Assembly (NCBI GenBank): GCA_018970825.1
Contig: JAGWVP010000005.1
Coordinates: 1-18,854 of the forward strand
Source: a bacterium
Lineage (GTDB): Bacteria > Desulfobacterota > Binatia > UBA12015
DNA length: 18,854 nucleotides
Direction: 5' to 3'
Shown: one piece after another, positions 1-7,674 of the stretch
How positions within the stretch are numbered: position 1 is the stretch's first letter
How the letters are laid out: each line of letters starts with the position of its first letter
Made by a program: the position numbers and the translations under genes
Notes under the pieces: model-generated
Database searches by the model: none
The model's input: only the letters and a program-made list of their open reading frames with translations
Told to the model about the DNA's origin: nothing

Positions 1-1204
<1,204 letters not shown>

Positions 1205-1208
<4 letters not shown>

Positions 1209-1222
1209 TCGGCCGGGATCAG
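1205..1222. terminator. Palindrome carrying both convergent stop codons; possible bidirectional terminator
   Basis: CTGATC (1205-1210), loop GGCCGG, GATCAG (1217-1222) is a perfect 6-bp inverted repeat. The TGA of the DUF1015 gene (1206-1208) lies in the left arm and the TGA of the minus-strand M23 gene (1219-1221) in the right arm. There is no T-run on either side, so intrinsic termination is uncertain, but the position between convergent genes fits a bidirectional transcription block. Confidence 0.35.
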
Positions 1223-2838
1223 TACGAGACGAGCAGCGGGCGCTCGGAGGCGGGAGCGCGGGGGCCCGACACGCGCGTGAGCCGGACCGGGCCGTCCCCT
1301 CCGAGGCCGTCGAGTGCGGCGAGCAGCACGCCGCGCGACCGCTGGAAGCCCTCGTCGAGCGAGACGCTGGTCTCGATCCGGGGCGGCGGAGTGACCCCGA
1401 GCGGGTCCACGTACTCGTCGCCTTCGAGGAGGGAGAAGTGCAGGTGGGGGCCGCTCGCGAGGCCGGTCGAACCGACGTAGCCGATGATCTCGCCCTTGCG
1501 AACGGCCTCGCCGTCGCGCACGCCGCGCGAGATGCGGGAGAGGTGCCCGTAGACCGAGACGTGCGAGGCATCGCCGCCGTGGGCGATGCGGACCGCGTAG
1601 CCGAGCCCGCCCTGCCAGCCGGACTGGGTCACGTAGCCGTCGGCGATGGCACGCACCGGCGTGCCGGTCGGCGCCGCGAAGTCGACGCCCTTGTGCGCCC
1701 GCGTGCGGTGGAGGACCGGGTGGAAGCGGGCGTTCGAGAAGCCCGAGGTGATGCGCACGAACTCGAGCGGGTAGCGGAGCATGCCGCGGTCGATCGAACG
1801 GCCCTCGAGGTCGAAGTAGGCGCCCGCTCCATCCTCGTCCGCGTGGTAGACGGCGCGGAAGTTCCTCCCGGCGGTCCGGACCTCGGCGGCGACGATGGCA
1901 CCCGTCTGCACGACCTCGCCATGCTCGCCGACCGCGACCTCGTACAGGGCGCGGAAGCTGTCGCCGGGCGCCATCGCGTCGAAGTCGACGTCCCAGGCGA
2001 AGATGTCGACGAGTTCGCGCACGATGCGCTCGGGCACGCCGGCCTCCGAGCAGTCGACGTGAAGCCCCTCGGAAATCGTGCCGGAGACGCCGCGGATCTC
2101 CACCGAGGTCGGCGTGCGGGCGAGCCGGGCGCGAAGTTCCCCCTCGGGGTCGCGCTCGACCACCAGCACGTTGGATCCGTCGATCGCGTACTCGACCGCC
2201 GAGAGCTGCCCGGTCTCGCTCTCGAAGAACAGCGACAGCGACCGGCGCGGCTCGATCAGCGCGAGGTCGAAGATCGGGCGTGCGGCGTCCTCGAAGGCCT
2301 GCGCCCGTTCGCGGGAGACGTCGTACATCGCGAGCATGCTCGCGAAGGACTCGCCGCGCCGGACCGCCGCGTAGCGCTCGAAATGGCCCGGACCGCGGTG
2401 GCTTCGGACGGTCTGGTTGCCGAACTCAAGCAGGTCGGCCGGGGAGACGATGCTCAGGATCCGGGGCCGATCGACCAGGCCGTCCTCGGCGCCCGACGCG
2501 GAGGTCCGAGCCAGGTCCGCCTCGTCGCCGGCCGCTCCTTCGAGCAGCCCCCCCTCCTCCTGCCGAACGGAGGCGTAAGATCGCGAGCCCGTGCCGCGTC
2601 CATGTCGGCGAGAAGAGGCGATCCGCGAACCCGGCCGATACGAACGGTGTTTTGCATGGTGGCCCAGGCTCGAGCCCCGGTGGGCCCGAGACACGTGAGC
2701 CTGGACGTGTCCGCGGGAATGGGATCCCCGGGCGAGGACAGGCTGAGCCCACAGGAGCCCGAGGGCTCCGATGAGAACCGCCAGAAGCGACACGCTTTGA
2801 CGCTGGCGCGCCGCTGCATTGGTTTGGCCGTGATGCAG
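1219..2838 (-). CDS. Secreted M23-family peptidoglycan endopeptidase (LytM/MepM-like)
   Basis: The C-terminal domain is a complete LytM/M23 zinc peptidase: HxxxD in HKGVDFAAP (H382, D386 with the CTG start), the YGHLS histidine H432, and GPHLHF with H465 and H467. These enzymes cut peptide crosslinks in peptidoglycan in the periplasm. Residues 1-36 form a signal peptide (basic RQRQ, hydrophobic core, PVLA cleavage site). About 60 residues rich in His, Arg and Ser follow, then an OapA/MepM-like middle region (around 'YAAVRRGESFASML'). Start choice: an in-frame ATG at 2889 overlaps the -35 of the best promoter (2867-2894). Downstream of that promoter, AAGGAG at 2847-2852 sits 8 nt before an in-frame CTG at 2838. 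I chose CTG; alternatives are GTG 2793 or ATG 2889. Divergent from mltG, also a peptidoglycan enzyme. Confidence 0.9.
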   Translation of the reverse strand: MHHGQTNAAARQRQSVSLLAVLIGALGLLWAQPVLARGSHSRGHVQAHVSRAHRGSSLGHHAKHRSYRPGSRIASSRRHGRGTGSRSYASVRQEEGGLLEGAAGDEADLARTSASGAEDGLVDRPRILSIVSPADLLEFGNQTVRSHRGPGHFERYAAVRRGESFASMLAMYDVSRERAQAFEDAARPIFDLALIEPRRSLSLFFESETGQLSAVEYAIDGSNVLVVERDPEGELRARLARTPTSVEIRGVSGTISEGLHVDCSEAGVPERIVRELVDIFAWDVDFDAMAPGDSFRALYEVAVGEHGEVVQTGAIVAAEVRTAGRNFRAVYHADEDGAGAYFDLEGRSIDRGMLRYPLEFVRITSGFSNARFHPVLHRTRAHKGVDFAAPTGTPVRAIADGYVTQSGWQGGLGYAVRIAHGGDASHVSVYGHLSRISRGVRDGEAVRKGEIIGYVGSTGLASGPHLHFSLLEGDEYVDPLGVTPPPRIETSVSLDEGFQRSRGVLLAALDGLGGDGPVRLTRVSGPRAPASERPLLVSY

Positions 2839-2846
2839 CGGAAGGT

Positions 2847-2852
2847 CTCCTT
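2847..2852 (-). promoter_or_regulatory. Shine-Dalgarno AAGGAG deciding the M23 peptidase start
   Basis: On the minus strand AAGGAG is followed by 8 nt and then an in-frame CTG (2836-2838). No ATG, GTG or TTG in frame lies within normal distance; the nearest is a GTG 45 nt further on. This site and the upstream promoter argue for CTG initiation. Confidence 0.5.
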
Positions 2853-2866
2853 GGGTGCGACCCGGG

Positions 2867-2894
2867 ATTAACCTTCCCCCTTCCGGCATGTCAA
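2867..2894 (-). promoter_or_regulatory. Predicted sigma-70-type promoter of the M23 peptidase gene
   Basis: The minus strand shows a consensus -35 TTGACA (2889-2894), a 16-bp spacer and -10 GTTAAT (2867-2872, four of six consensus bases). Transcription would begin near 2860, about 8 nt before the AAGGAG ribosome site. TTGACA is rare in such a GC-rich window, which adds weight. Confidence 0.55.
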
Positions 2895-2977
2895 ACCGGC
2901 CATGTGCCCTTAGGAAGCCCCCCGTCGGGCACCTCGTTGGCGGTCCCCGCAGAGCCCCGGTATGGTCGGCGCCCGTC

Positions 2978-4099
2978 GTGCTGAAGCGGTGGTTCCCGGT
3001 GTTGGCGGCTCTTGCCTCGGTCGCCCTGTTGGTCCTGGCCTGGGCCGGGGCGGGCCTCTTGCTGCCCGCCGGACCGCGCCCGGAGCCGGCCGTCGTGAAG
3101 GTCGAGCAGGGGACCTCGCTGCGCGACGTGGGCCGCGAGCTCGAGCAGCAGGGCGTCGTGCGCAACCGGTTCCTGTTCCAGCTGCTCGCGCGAGCGAAGG
3201 GTCTCGACCGAAGGCTCCGGGTCGGCGAGTACGACGTCCCGGGTGGGCTGACGGCCGGCCAGGTGCTCGACGCGCTGGCTTTCGGCAAGCCGAGGAGCTC
3301 GCAGGTGACCGTCCCCGAGGGCCTCTCGATGGACGAGATCGCCCGGCTTCTCGGCAGCCGCCGACTCGGCGACCCGGCCGATTTCAAAGCCCTTTTCCGC
3401 GATCCCGCCTTCATCGCGACGCTCGGCCTGCCGGGCCCGCCGCCGACCCTCGAAGGCTACCTGTTCCCCGACACCTACGAGTTCCGGGTCGGCGCATCTC
3501 CTCGCGAGATCGCGACCCGCCTGGCGCAGCGGTTTCGGGAGATGTTCTCGGACGACCTCGCCGGAGCGGCCCAGGCCCGGGGCATGACCATCCACCGGGC
3601 CCTCACCCTGGCCTCGATCATCGAGAAGGAGGCGGCCGTCGCCGCCGAACGCCCGACCATCTCCGCGGTCTTCCACAATCGACTCGCGAAGGGGATGCCG
3701 CTCCAGTCCGACCCGACGGCCATCTACGGGCTCGAAGGGCACGACAGCCGCGTGCGCCCGGAGGATCTCGACCGGGACACGCCTTACAACACCTACAAGA
3801 TCCAGGGGCTCCCGCCCGGGCCCATCGCGAATCCGGGCCGGGCATCGATCGAGGCGGCCGTTCGACCGGAGCCCGGGGTCGATGCCCTCTACTTCGTCGC
3901 CCGCGACGATCGAACGCACGTCTTCAGCCGGGACTACGGCGCCCATCGCGCGGCGATCGCCCGGCTGCGCCAGTCGAGGGCCGCGGAGGCTCGCGCGGAA
4001 CGGGCGGCCGCCGCGGGCCACGCGAAGCCCGCTCCCGAGACTCCGGGTCCGGGCGCCGCCGCAGCCTCACCCCCGGCCGACGACCCCGGCCCGGAGTGA
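2978..4099 (+). CDS. mltG: Endolytic murein transglycosylase MltG (YceG-like)
   Basis: MltG is an inner-membrane lytic transglycosylase that cuts nascent glycan strands and so sets their length. The 373-residue product has one N-terminal membrane segment (about residues 6-30), a LysM-like region (VVKVEQGTSLRDVGREL onward), then the YceG catalytic domain. The hallmark ASIIEKE, with catalytic Glu216, is followed by VFHNRLAKGMPLQSDPTAIYGL and GLPPGPIANPG. The last 45 residues are an Ala/Pro/Glu-rich tail not needed for the fold. I chose GTG 2978 because it places a short basic MLKRW segment directly before the membrane helix; GTG 2855 upstream adds about 40 residues with no family similarity and overlaps the divergent gene. 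The ribosome site is weak. lexA follows after 55 bp. Confidence 0.93.
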   Translation: MLKRWFPVLAALASVALLVLAWAGAGLLLPAGPRPEPAVVKVEQGTSLRDVGRELEQQGVVRNRFLFQLLARAKGLDRRLRVGEYDVPGGLTAGQVLDALAFGKPRSSQVTVPEGLSMDEIARLLGSRRLGDPADFKALFRDPAFIATLGLPGPPPTLEGYLFPDTYEFRVGASPREIATRLAQRFREMFSDDLAGAAQARGMTIHRALTLASIIEKEAAVAAERPTISAVFHNRLAKGMPLQSDPTAIYGLEGHDSRVRPEDLDRDTPYNTYKIQGLPPGPIANPGRASIEAAVRPEPGVDALYFVARDDRTHVFSRDYGAHRAAIARLRQSRAAEARAERAAAAGHAKPAPETPGPGAAAASPPADDPGPE

Positions 4100-4102
4100 G
4101 GC

Positions 4103-4143
4103 TTGCTCTTCGCCGAATCTTCGCCTATCGTCCGCGGGCGAAG
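4103..4143 (+). promoter_or_regulatory. Predicted lexA promoter with overlapping repeats (candidate operator)
   Basis: TTGCTC (4103-4108), a 17-bp spacer and TATCGT (4126-4131) form a plausible promoter 24 bp before lexA. CTTCGCC occurs at 4108-4114 and 4119-4125, exactly 11 bp apart, and its inverted form GGCGAAG at 4137-4143. The repeats fill the spacer and the expected transcription start, where a repressor such as LexA would bind. The sequence matches none of the classical LexA boxes I know (CTGT-N8-ACAG, GAAC-N4-GTTC, GTTC-N7-GTTC), so the operator call is inference. The 4119-4143 inverted pair could instead be an mRNA hairpin. Confidence 0.4.
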
Positions 4144-4154
4144 GGGGGTGGCGG

Positions 4155-4769
4155 ATGGCGACGCTGACGAGGCGACAGAAGGAGCTCCTCGACTACCTCG
4201 AGGGCTACATCCAGAGGCAGGGCTACGCGCCCACGCTCGAAGAGATCGGTCGGGAGTTCGGGCTGACCTCGCTCGCGACGGTGCACAAGCACCTGACGAA
4301 TCTCGAGGCGAAGGGTTCGATCCGCCGACGCGCGGGTCACAGCCGGGCCCTCGAGGTCGTCCGGGCCGACGGGGCCTTCGACGTCGTGGAACTGCCGCTC
4401 CTCGGCGAGGCCGCCGCCGGCCGCCCGATCGAGGCCATGCTCCACGAGGAGACGATCGCGGTCCCGAGCATGATGGCCCGAAAGGACGGGACCTTCGCAC
4501 TGCGGGTCCGCGGCGACTCGATGCAGAACGACGGGATCCTCGACGGCGACATCGTCGTCGTCGAGAGCCGACCCGTCGCGGAGAACGGCGAAACGGTGGT
4601 CGCGGTGATCGAAGGCGAGGCCACCGTGAAGCGCTTCCACCGGGAGCGGGGCGGGCGGATCCGCCTCCAGCCGGCGAACGACCGCTATCCCCCGATGATT
4701 CTGGGCGAGCAGGACGTCGAGATCCGGGGCGTGGTCGTCGGCCTCCTGCGAACCCTGATGCGACACTGA
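4155..4769 (+). CDS. lexA: LexA SOS repressor / self-cleaving S24 protease
   Basis: LexA represses DNA-damage genes and inactivates itself when RecA filaments form. The 204-residue length is typical. Residues 1-65 form the winged helix (RRQKELLDYLEGYI, then TLEEIGREFGL and SLATVHKHLTNLEAKG). The self-cleavage site is Ala88-Gly89 in GEAAAGRP; the catalytic dyad is Ser122 (GDSMQNDGI) and Lys159 (EATVKRF). All key residues are present, so it should be functional. ATG 4155 follows a G-rich ribosome site (AAGGGGGG at 4141-4148). No translesion polymerase (imuA/imuB/dnaE2) or other SOS gene is adjacent. Repeats around the upstream promoter may provide autoregulation. mltG precedes it by 55 bp on the same strand and may read through. 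Confidence 0.97.
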   Translation: MATLTRRQKELLDYLEGYIQRQGYAPTLEEIGREFGLTSLATVHKHLTNLEAKGSIRRRAGHSRALEVVRADGAFDVVELPLLGEAAAGRPIEAMLHEETIAVPSMMARKDGTFALRVRGDSMQNDGILDGDIVVVESRPVAENGETVVAVIEGEATVKRFHRERGGRIRLQPANDRYPPMILGEQDVEIRGVVVGLLRTLMRH

Positions 4770-4805
4770 TCCTCCTGACCAGCCGGCCCGGCCGCCGCCT
4801 CGATG

Positions 4806-4840
4806 CCCTCGGGCACGGCGAGGGTCCGGGGACCGATTTT
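4806..4840 (+). terminator. Possible weak terminator after lexA
   Basis: CCCTCG (4806-4811), a 7-nt loop and CGAGGG (4819-4824) form a 6-bp stem. A second small stem, GGTC/GACC, lies just after it and is followed by TTTT (4837-4840). The T-run directly follows only the weak second stem, so efficiency is doubtful. Confidence 0.3.
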
Positions 4841-4842
4841 CG

Positions 4843-4871
4843 TTGAACGGGCGGGCCGAAGGGGCTAAGGG
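4843..4871 (+). promoter_or_regulatory. Possible promoter of the small secreted protein
   Basis: TTGAAC (4843-4848) is followed after 16 bp by CTAAGG (4865-4870). The -35 matches four of six consensus bases; the -10 is poor. The kdsB promoter candidate has a similar layout (TTGACA, then CTAAAG), which lends slight support. Confidence 0.3.
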
Positions 4872-4878
4872 AGGGCTT

Positions 4879-4922
4879 CTTCCAGATCAGGAAGGGCCCC
4901 GTCGGAGTTCGCGAGCCGACGG
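4879..4922 (+). other. Two stem-loops in the 5' leader of the secreted-protein gene
   Basis: CTTCC (4879-4883)/GGAAG (4890-4894) with a 6-nt loop is followed by CCGTCGG (4899-4905)/CCGACGG (4916-4922) with a 10-nt loop. Both lie between the predicted promoter and the ribosome site AGAAGGAG (4931-4938). They could stabilise the mRNA or bind a regulator. I recognise no known riboswitch. Confidence 0.4.
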
Positions 4923-4943
4923 CCGAGACCAGAAGGAGAACAC

Positions 4944-5555
4944 GTGAAGACCTCCAGCCCCGGCACCCATGCCTCCCGATTCGGTCGACTCGTCGCCACC
5001 CTGCTCGTCCTCGGCGCCGTCGTCGCCGGCCGCGCCGTCCCGGCCGCTGCCCAGCTCATCGACACCGACACGATCGAGGACCCGTTCATCCAGCTGAACG
5101 ACGGGAATCGCCCGGACAAGGACACCTTCACGATCCGGGGCCAGGTGAACGTCAACCCCGGCCAGGACCCAGTCGCGACCGGCGTTGCCGACGGCGCGAT
5201 CGCGCTCGTCTACCAGTCGGGCAGCGCGCTCGGTTCCTTCGTCCTGGTCGACACCGAGATCTTCACCGCCTCGGAATGCAAGTCGAAGTCGGGCGGGCGC
5301 AGCCTCGTTTGCCGCAACGGGGACGGCAGCTTCCTGCGCCTGCGCGGGACCCAGTCGAACCCGGGCAGCTACCGCGCCCACGTGGCGGTGAAGCGACAGG
5401 AGTTCTCGCCCGGGAAGCCCTTCGGACTGCCGCTCTCCGCGGAGATCCAGGTCGGCGGCTTCGACTGGATCGGCTCGGGAGTCGTCGACTACTGCAGCGT
5501 GAGTCACAACGGCGAAAGAACGACCTGCCGGTCGAGCAAGGCCGGCCCCGGCTGA
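4944..5555 (+). CDS. Hypothetical secreted protein with two C-x10-C pairs
   Basis: I do not recognise a named family. The 203-residue product starts at GTG 4944 behind an excellent ribosome site (AGAAGGAG, 5 nt spacing). Residues 1-36 are a signal peptide (RFGR, hydrophobic stretch to about residue 29, AVPAAA|Q). The mature part looks beta-rich (TFTIRGQVNV, AIALVYQSG, SFVLVDTEIF). It has only four cysteines, C112/C123 and C184/C195, each pair exactly ten residues apart, as expected for two disulfide-closed hairpins in an exported protein. It has no catalytic motif or lipobox. Beta-sandwich secreted proteins of unknown role are common in deltaproteobacteria, so a structural or binding role is possible (inference). 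It appears monocistronic, with its own promoter candidate, structured leader and strong terminator. Confidence 0.8.
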   Translation: MKTSSPGTHASRFGRLVATLLVLGAVVAGRAVPAAAQLIDTDTIEDPFIQLNDGNRPDKDTFTIRGQVNVNPGQDPVATGVADGAIALVYQSGSALGSFVLVDTEIFTASECKSKSGGRSLVCRNGDGSFLRLRGTQSNPGSYRAHVAVKRQEFSPGKPFGLPLSAEIQVGGFDWIGSGVVDYCSVSHNGERTTCRSSKAGPG

Positions 5556-5584
5556 TCGGGGCAGGCACCCAAGGACTGCAACGG

Positions 5585-5626
5585 GAAGGGGCGTCGCGCG
5601 GGAGCGCGGCGCCCCTTCGCCTTTTC
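5585..5626 (+). terminator. Strong rho-independent terminator
   Basis: A 15-bp stem (5585-5599 with 5604-5618, one G-U wobble) closed by the loop GGGA is followed by GCCTTTTC with four T at 5622-5625. It ends the secreted-protein transcript 30 bp after its stop and separates it from hemW, whose ATG is 19 bp further on. Confidence 0.85.
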
Positions 5627-5644
5627 GGCAGGAACGACGATCCC

Positions 5645-6871
5645 ATGGAGCAGCTTCCTTCCACGGACCCGATCGACCGGCAGGCTCGCCCGGCCGGAGA
5701 CGAGCCCGCAACGGCGTCGCTCTACGTCCACATCCCCTGGTGCCTGTCGAAGTGCCCCTACTGCGACTTCAATTCCCACGCGGCACGGACCTGGCCGGAA
5801 GCCGAGTACGCCGATGCGATCGTCCGTGAATTGCGGCATCGGTCCCGTGAACGGGGCTTCTCCGGTCGCCGCTTCGCGACCGTCTTCTTCGGCGGCGGCA
5901 CACCGTCGTTGTTCGAGCCGCGGACGATCGGCCGGATCCTCGACCGGGTCGCCGAGGACCCAGGTCTCGAGGCGGGCGCGGAGATCACCCTCGAGGCGAA
6001 TCCCGGCACCGTGAACGAGGGGCGGCTCCGCGACTTTCGATCGGTCGGCGTGAACCGCCTCTCCTACGGGATCCAGTCCTTCCAGCCCGACCTGCTGCTG
6101 GCTCTCGGGCGTCGCCACTCGGTGGACGACTCCCGCGGCGCCCTCGTCGCCGCACGAAGGGCGGGCTTCGCGAACCTCTCGCTGGACTTGATCTTCGCGG
6201 TTCCCGGCCAGTCGATCGAGTCCTGCGAAGCCGATCTCGACGAGGCCGTGTCCTTCGAGACCGAGCACGTCTCCGCCTACGCCCTCACCTTCGAGCCGGG
6301 AACCGCCTTCCACCGGGACCGCTCGGCGGGGCGCGTGCGACAGGCCCCCGAGGATCTCGAGGTCGCGATGTTCGAACTCGTGCGTGCGCGGCTCTCGGCG
6401 GCGGGGCTTCCCGCCTACGAGATCTCGAACTTCGCCCGGCCCGGTTTCGAGGCGCGGCACAACCAGGCCTACTGGCGGGGCGTGCCCTATCTCGGGCTCG
6501 GCGCGGGAGCCCACTCGTTCGCGCCCGGCGACGGACGGCCACCGGGTGCCGGCTTCGGGTGCCGACGCGAGAACGTCCGCGATCCCGGCCGCTGGATGGC
6601 GGCGGTTGTCGAAAGCGGTTCGGGCGTGGTCGAGACCGAGGAACTCGGGCGCCGGGAGGCGATGGGCGAGACCTGCTGGCTCTCCCTGCGCGAAACCCGC
6701 GGGCTCGACCCCGCGGCCTTCCGGACTCGGTTCGGGGAGGACTTCGCCACGGCCTTTCCCCACGTCCCCGATCTCGTCGCGGACGGGCTCGTCGCGTGGC
6801 AGCAAGGGCGACTCGTGCTCACCGCCCGTGGCCTGCTGCTCGCCGATGCCGTCTTCTCGACCTTCCTCTGA
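5645..6871 (+). CDS. hemW: Radical SAM heme chaperone HemW
   Basis: The product has the HemW/HemN-like radical SAM core: CLSKCPYC (Cys33, Cys37, Cys40) binds the 4Fe-4S cluster, followed by the glycine-rich VFFGGGTPS, EITLEANPGT, RLSYGIQSF, LDLIFAVPGQ and the HNQAYWRG motif near the C-terminal HemN domain. HemW binds heme and delivers it to respiratory enzymes; it is often mis-annotated as coproporphyrinogen oxidase. The 408-residue length is in the family range. PWCLSKCPYC lacks the extra downstream cysteine typical of genuine HemN oxidases, which supports HemW. ATG 5645 is the first good start after the preceding terminator, with a modest AGGA ribosome site. The gene is convergent with ptsH across a 35-bp gap (6872-6906) in which I see no clear terminator. 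Confidence 0.94.
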   Translation: MEQLPSTDPIDRQARPAGDEPATASLYVHIPWCLSKCPYCDFNSHAARTWPEAEYADAIVRELRHRSRERGFSGRRFATVFFGGGTPSLFEPRTIGRILDRVAEDPGLEAGAEITLEANPGTVNEGRLRDFRSVGVNRLSYGIQSFQPDLLLALGRRHSVDDSRGALVAARRAGFANLSLDLIFAVPGQSIESCEADLDEAVSFETEHVSAYALTFEPGTAFHRDRSAGRVRQAPEDLEVAMFELVRARLSAAGLPAYEISNFARPGFEARHNQAYWRGVPYLGLGAGAHSFAPGDGRPPGAGFGCRRENVRDPGRWMAAVVESGSGVVETEELGRREAMGETCWLSLRETRGLDPAAFRTRFGEDFATAFPHVPDLVADGLVAWQQGRLVLTARGLLLADAVFSTFL

Positions 6872-6906
6872 CGGGCGGCGCGAGCGGGGTCCGAGCGGAG
6901 CCTTGC

Positions 6907-7173
6907 CTACTGCGACTCGTTGAATCGCGCGTCGATCAGCGCCTCGATCGCGTCGAGCACTTCGGCGGCGTCCTCTCCCTCGGCGTCGACCTCGATGTCG
7001 GTGCCCTGGCTCGCACCGAGCATCATGAGGCCCATGATGCTCTTGCCGTTCACGGACTGCCCGTCCTTCAGGATCGACACCTCGGACTTGAAGCCGGCGG
7101 TGAGGTTCACGAACTGGGCCGCGGCGCGCGCGTGCAGCCCCAGCTTGTTCTTGATGCGGAAGGTTCGGCGCAT
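6907..7173 (-). CDS. ptsH: HPr phosphocarrier protein
   Basis: This 88-residue protein is a full-length HPr. His14 in KLGLHARAA is the site phosphorylated by Enzyme I, and Ser45 in VNGKSIMGLM corresponds to the regulatory Ser46 phosphorylated by HPr kinase. Both sites are intact, which fits hprK in the same operon. ATG 7173 lies 7 bp after the EIIA(Man) stop, with a weak ribosome site. It is the last gene of the minus-strand run; Enzyme I (ptsI), often the next gene in related bacteria, is absent here because hemW runs convergently. HPr probably passes phosphate to the EIIA proteins of this operon for regulation rather than sugar uptake (inference). Confidence 0.97.
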   Translation of the reverse strand: MRRTFRIKNKLGLHARAAAQFVNLTAGFKSEVSILKDGQSVNGKSIMGLMMLGASQGTDIEVDAEGEDAAEVLDAIEALIDARFNESQ

Positions 7174-7180
7174 GCCCGGC

Positions 7181-7627
7181 TCAGGAGCCGCGGGTCGGGT
7201 GGTGGATGTGCTCCTGCCCGTAACGGCGGAGCGTGGCGGCCAGGTCGGCTGCCGTCGGACCCGATCGGCAGGTCGTCAGCTTCAGGAGCATCGGCATGTT
7301 CACCCCGGCGACCATCTCGAGGTCCGGACGCTCGCGGGCGATGGAGAGCGTGGCGTTCGAGGCGGTGTCCCCGAGCATGTCCGTCAGGACCACGACTCCC
7401 GCGCCGCCGTCGACCCGGGCGATCGCGTCGAGAATGCGCCGACGGACGGCCGCCTGGTCGTCGGTCGGCGAACAGGCCACTCCCTCGACGGCCTCGACCT
7501 GGCCGACGACGCTCACGAGCGCCTCCACCATGTCGGCCGCGAGGCGCCCATGGCCCACCACGACGACACCGACCGGCGACTGGCCGGCCCGGGCGACTCC
7601 CGATCCGTTCTCTGCGCTGCCCCGCAA
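7181..7627 (-). CDS. PTS EIIA component, mannose (Man) family
   Basis: The sequence GVVVVGHGRLAADMVEA carries the phosphorylatable histidine of EIIA(Man) proteins (His26 with this start). VVVLTDMLGDTASNATL and VAGVNMPMLLKL are the matching conserved blocks of this fold. There are no IIB, IIC or IID partners nearby, so it is likely a regulatory phosphoacceptor from HPr, as proposed for similar solitary EIIA(Man) proteins in deltaproteobacteria. The frame has no ATG near the expected N-terminus. TTG 7627 has GGGAG 7 nt upstream and gives 148 residues; TTG 7657, with GGGAG only 3 nt away, would add ten. Both lie just after the rapZ stop (7675), so the two genes are probably cotranscribed and coupled. 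Confidence 0.9.
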   Translation of the reverse strand: MRGSAENGSGVARAGQSPVGVVVVGHGRLAADMVEALVSVVGQVEAVEGVACSPTDDQAAVRRRILDAIARVDGGAGVVVLTDMLGDTASNATLSIARERPDLEMVAGVNMPMLLKLTTCRSGPTAADLAATLRRYGQEHIHHPTRGS

Positions 7628-7674
7628 GTCCGAGCTCCCGTCCCCCTCAGAGTGCAACCGCTCCCGGCCGAGCG

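Noticed and set aside
2454..2819. 121-codon minus-strand frame starting with an ATG about 22 nt after AAGGAG
   Set aside because: The ribosome site is too far away, the N-terminus has no signal or domain, and it is out of frame with the clear M23 protein. I considered a frameshift but saw no need for one, since the M23 frame has its own signal peptide.
1438..2871. 477-codon plus-strand open frame opposite the M23 peptidase
   Set aside because: Mirror frame of a gene with intact catalytic motifs; no ribosome site or domain.
4093..4107. Sigma-54-like promoter before lexA (GG-N10-GC with TTGCT)
   Set aside because: The spacing fits, but the -24 element lacks its other conserved bases, and sigma-54 control of lexA would be without precedent that I know of. 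Chance is likely in GC-rich DNA.
6872..6906. Terminator between hemW and ptsH
   Set aside because: The gap has direct repeats of GAGCGG but no convincing stem with a T-run on either strand.
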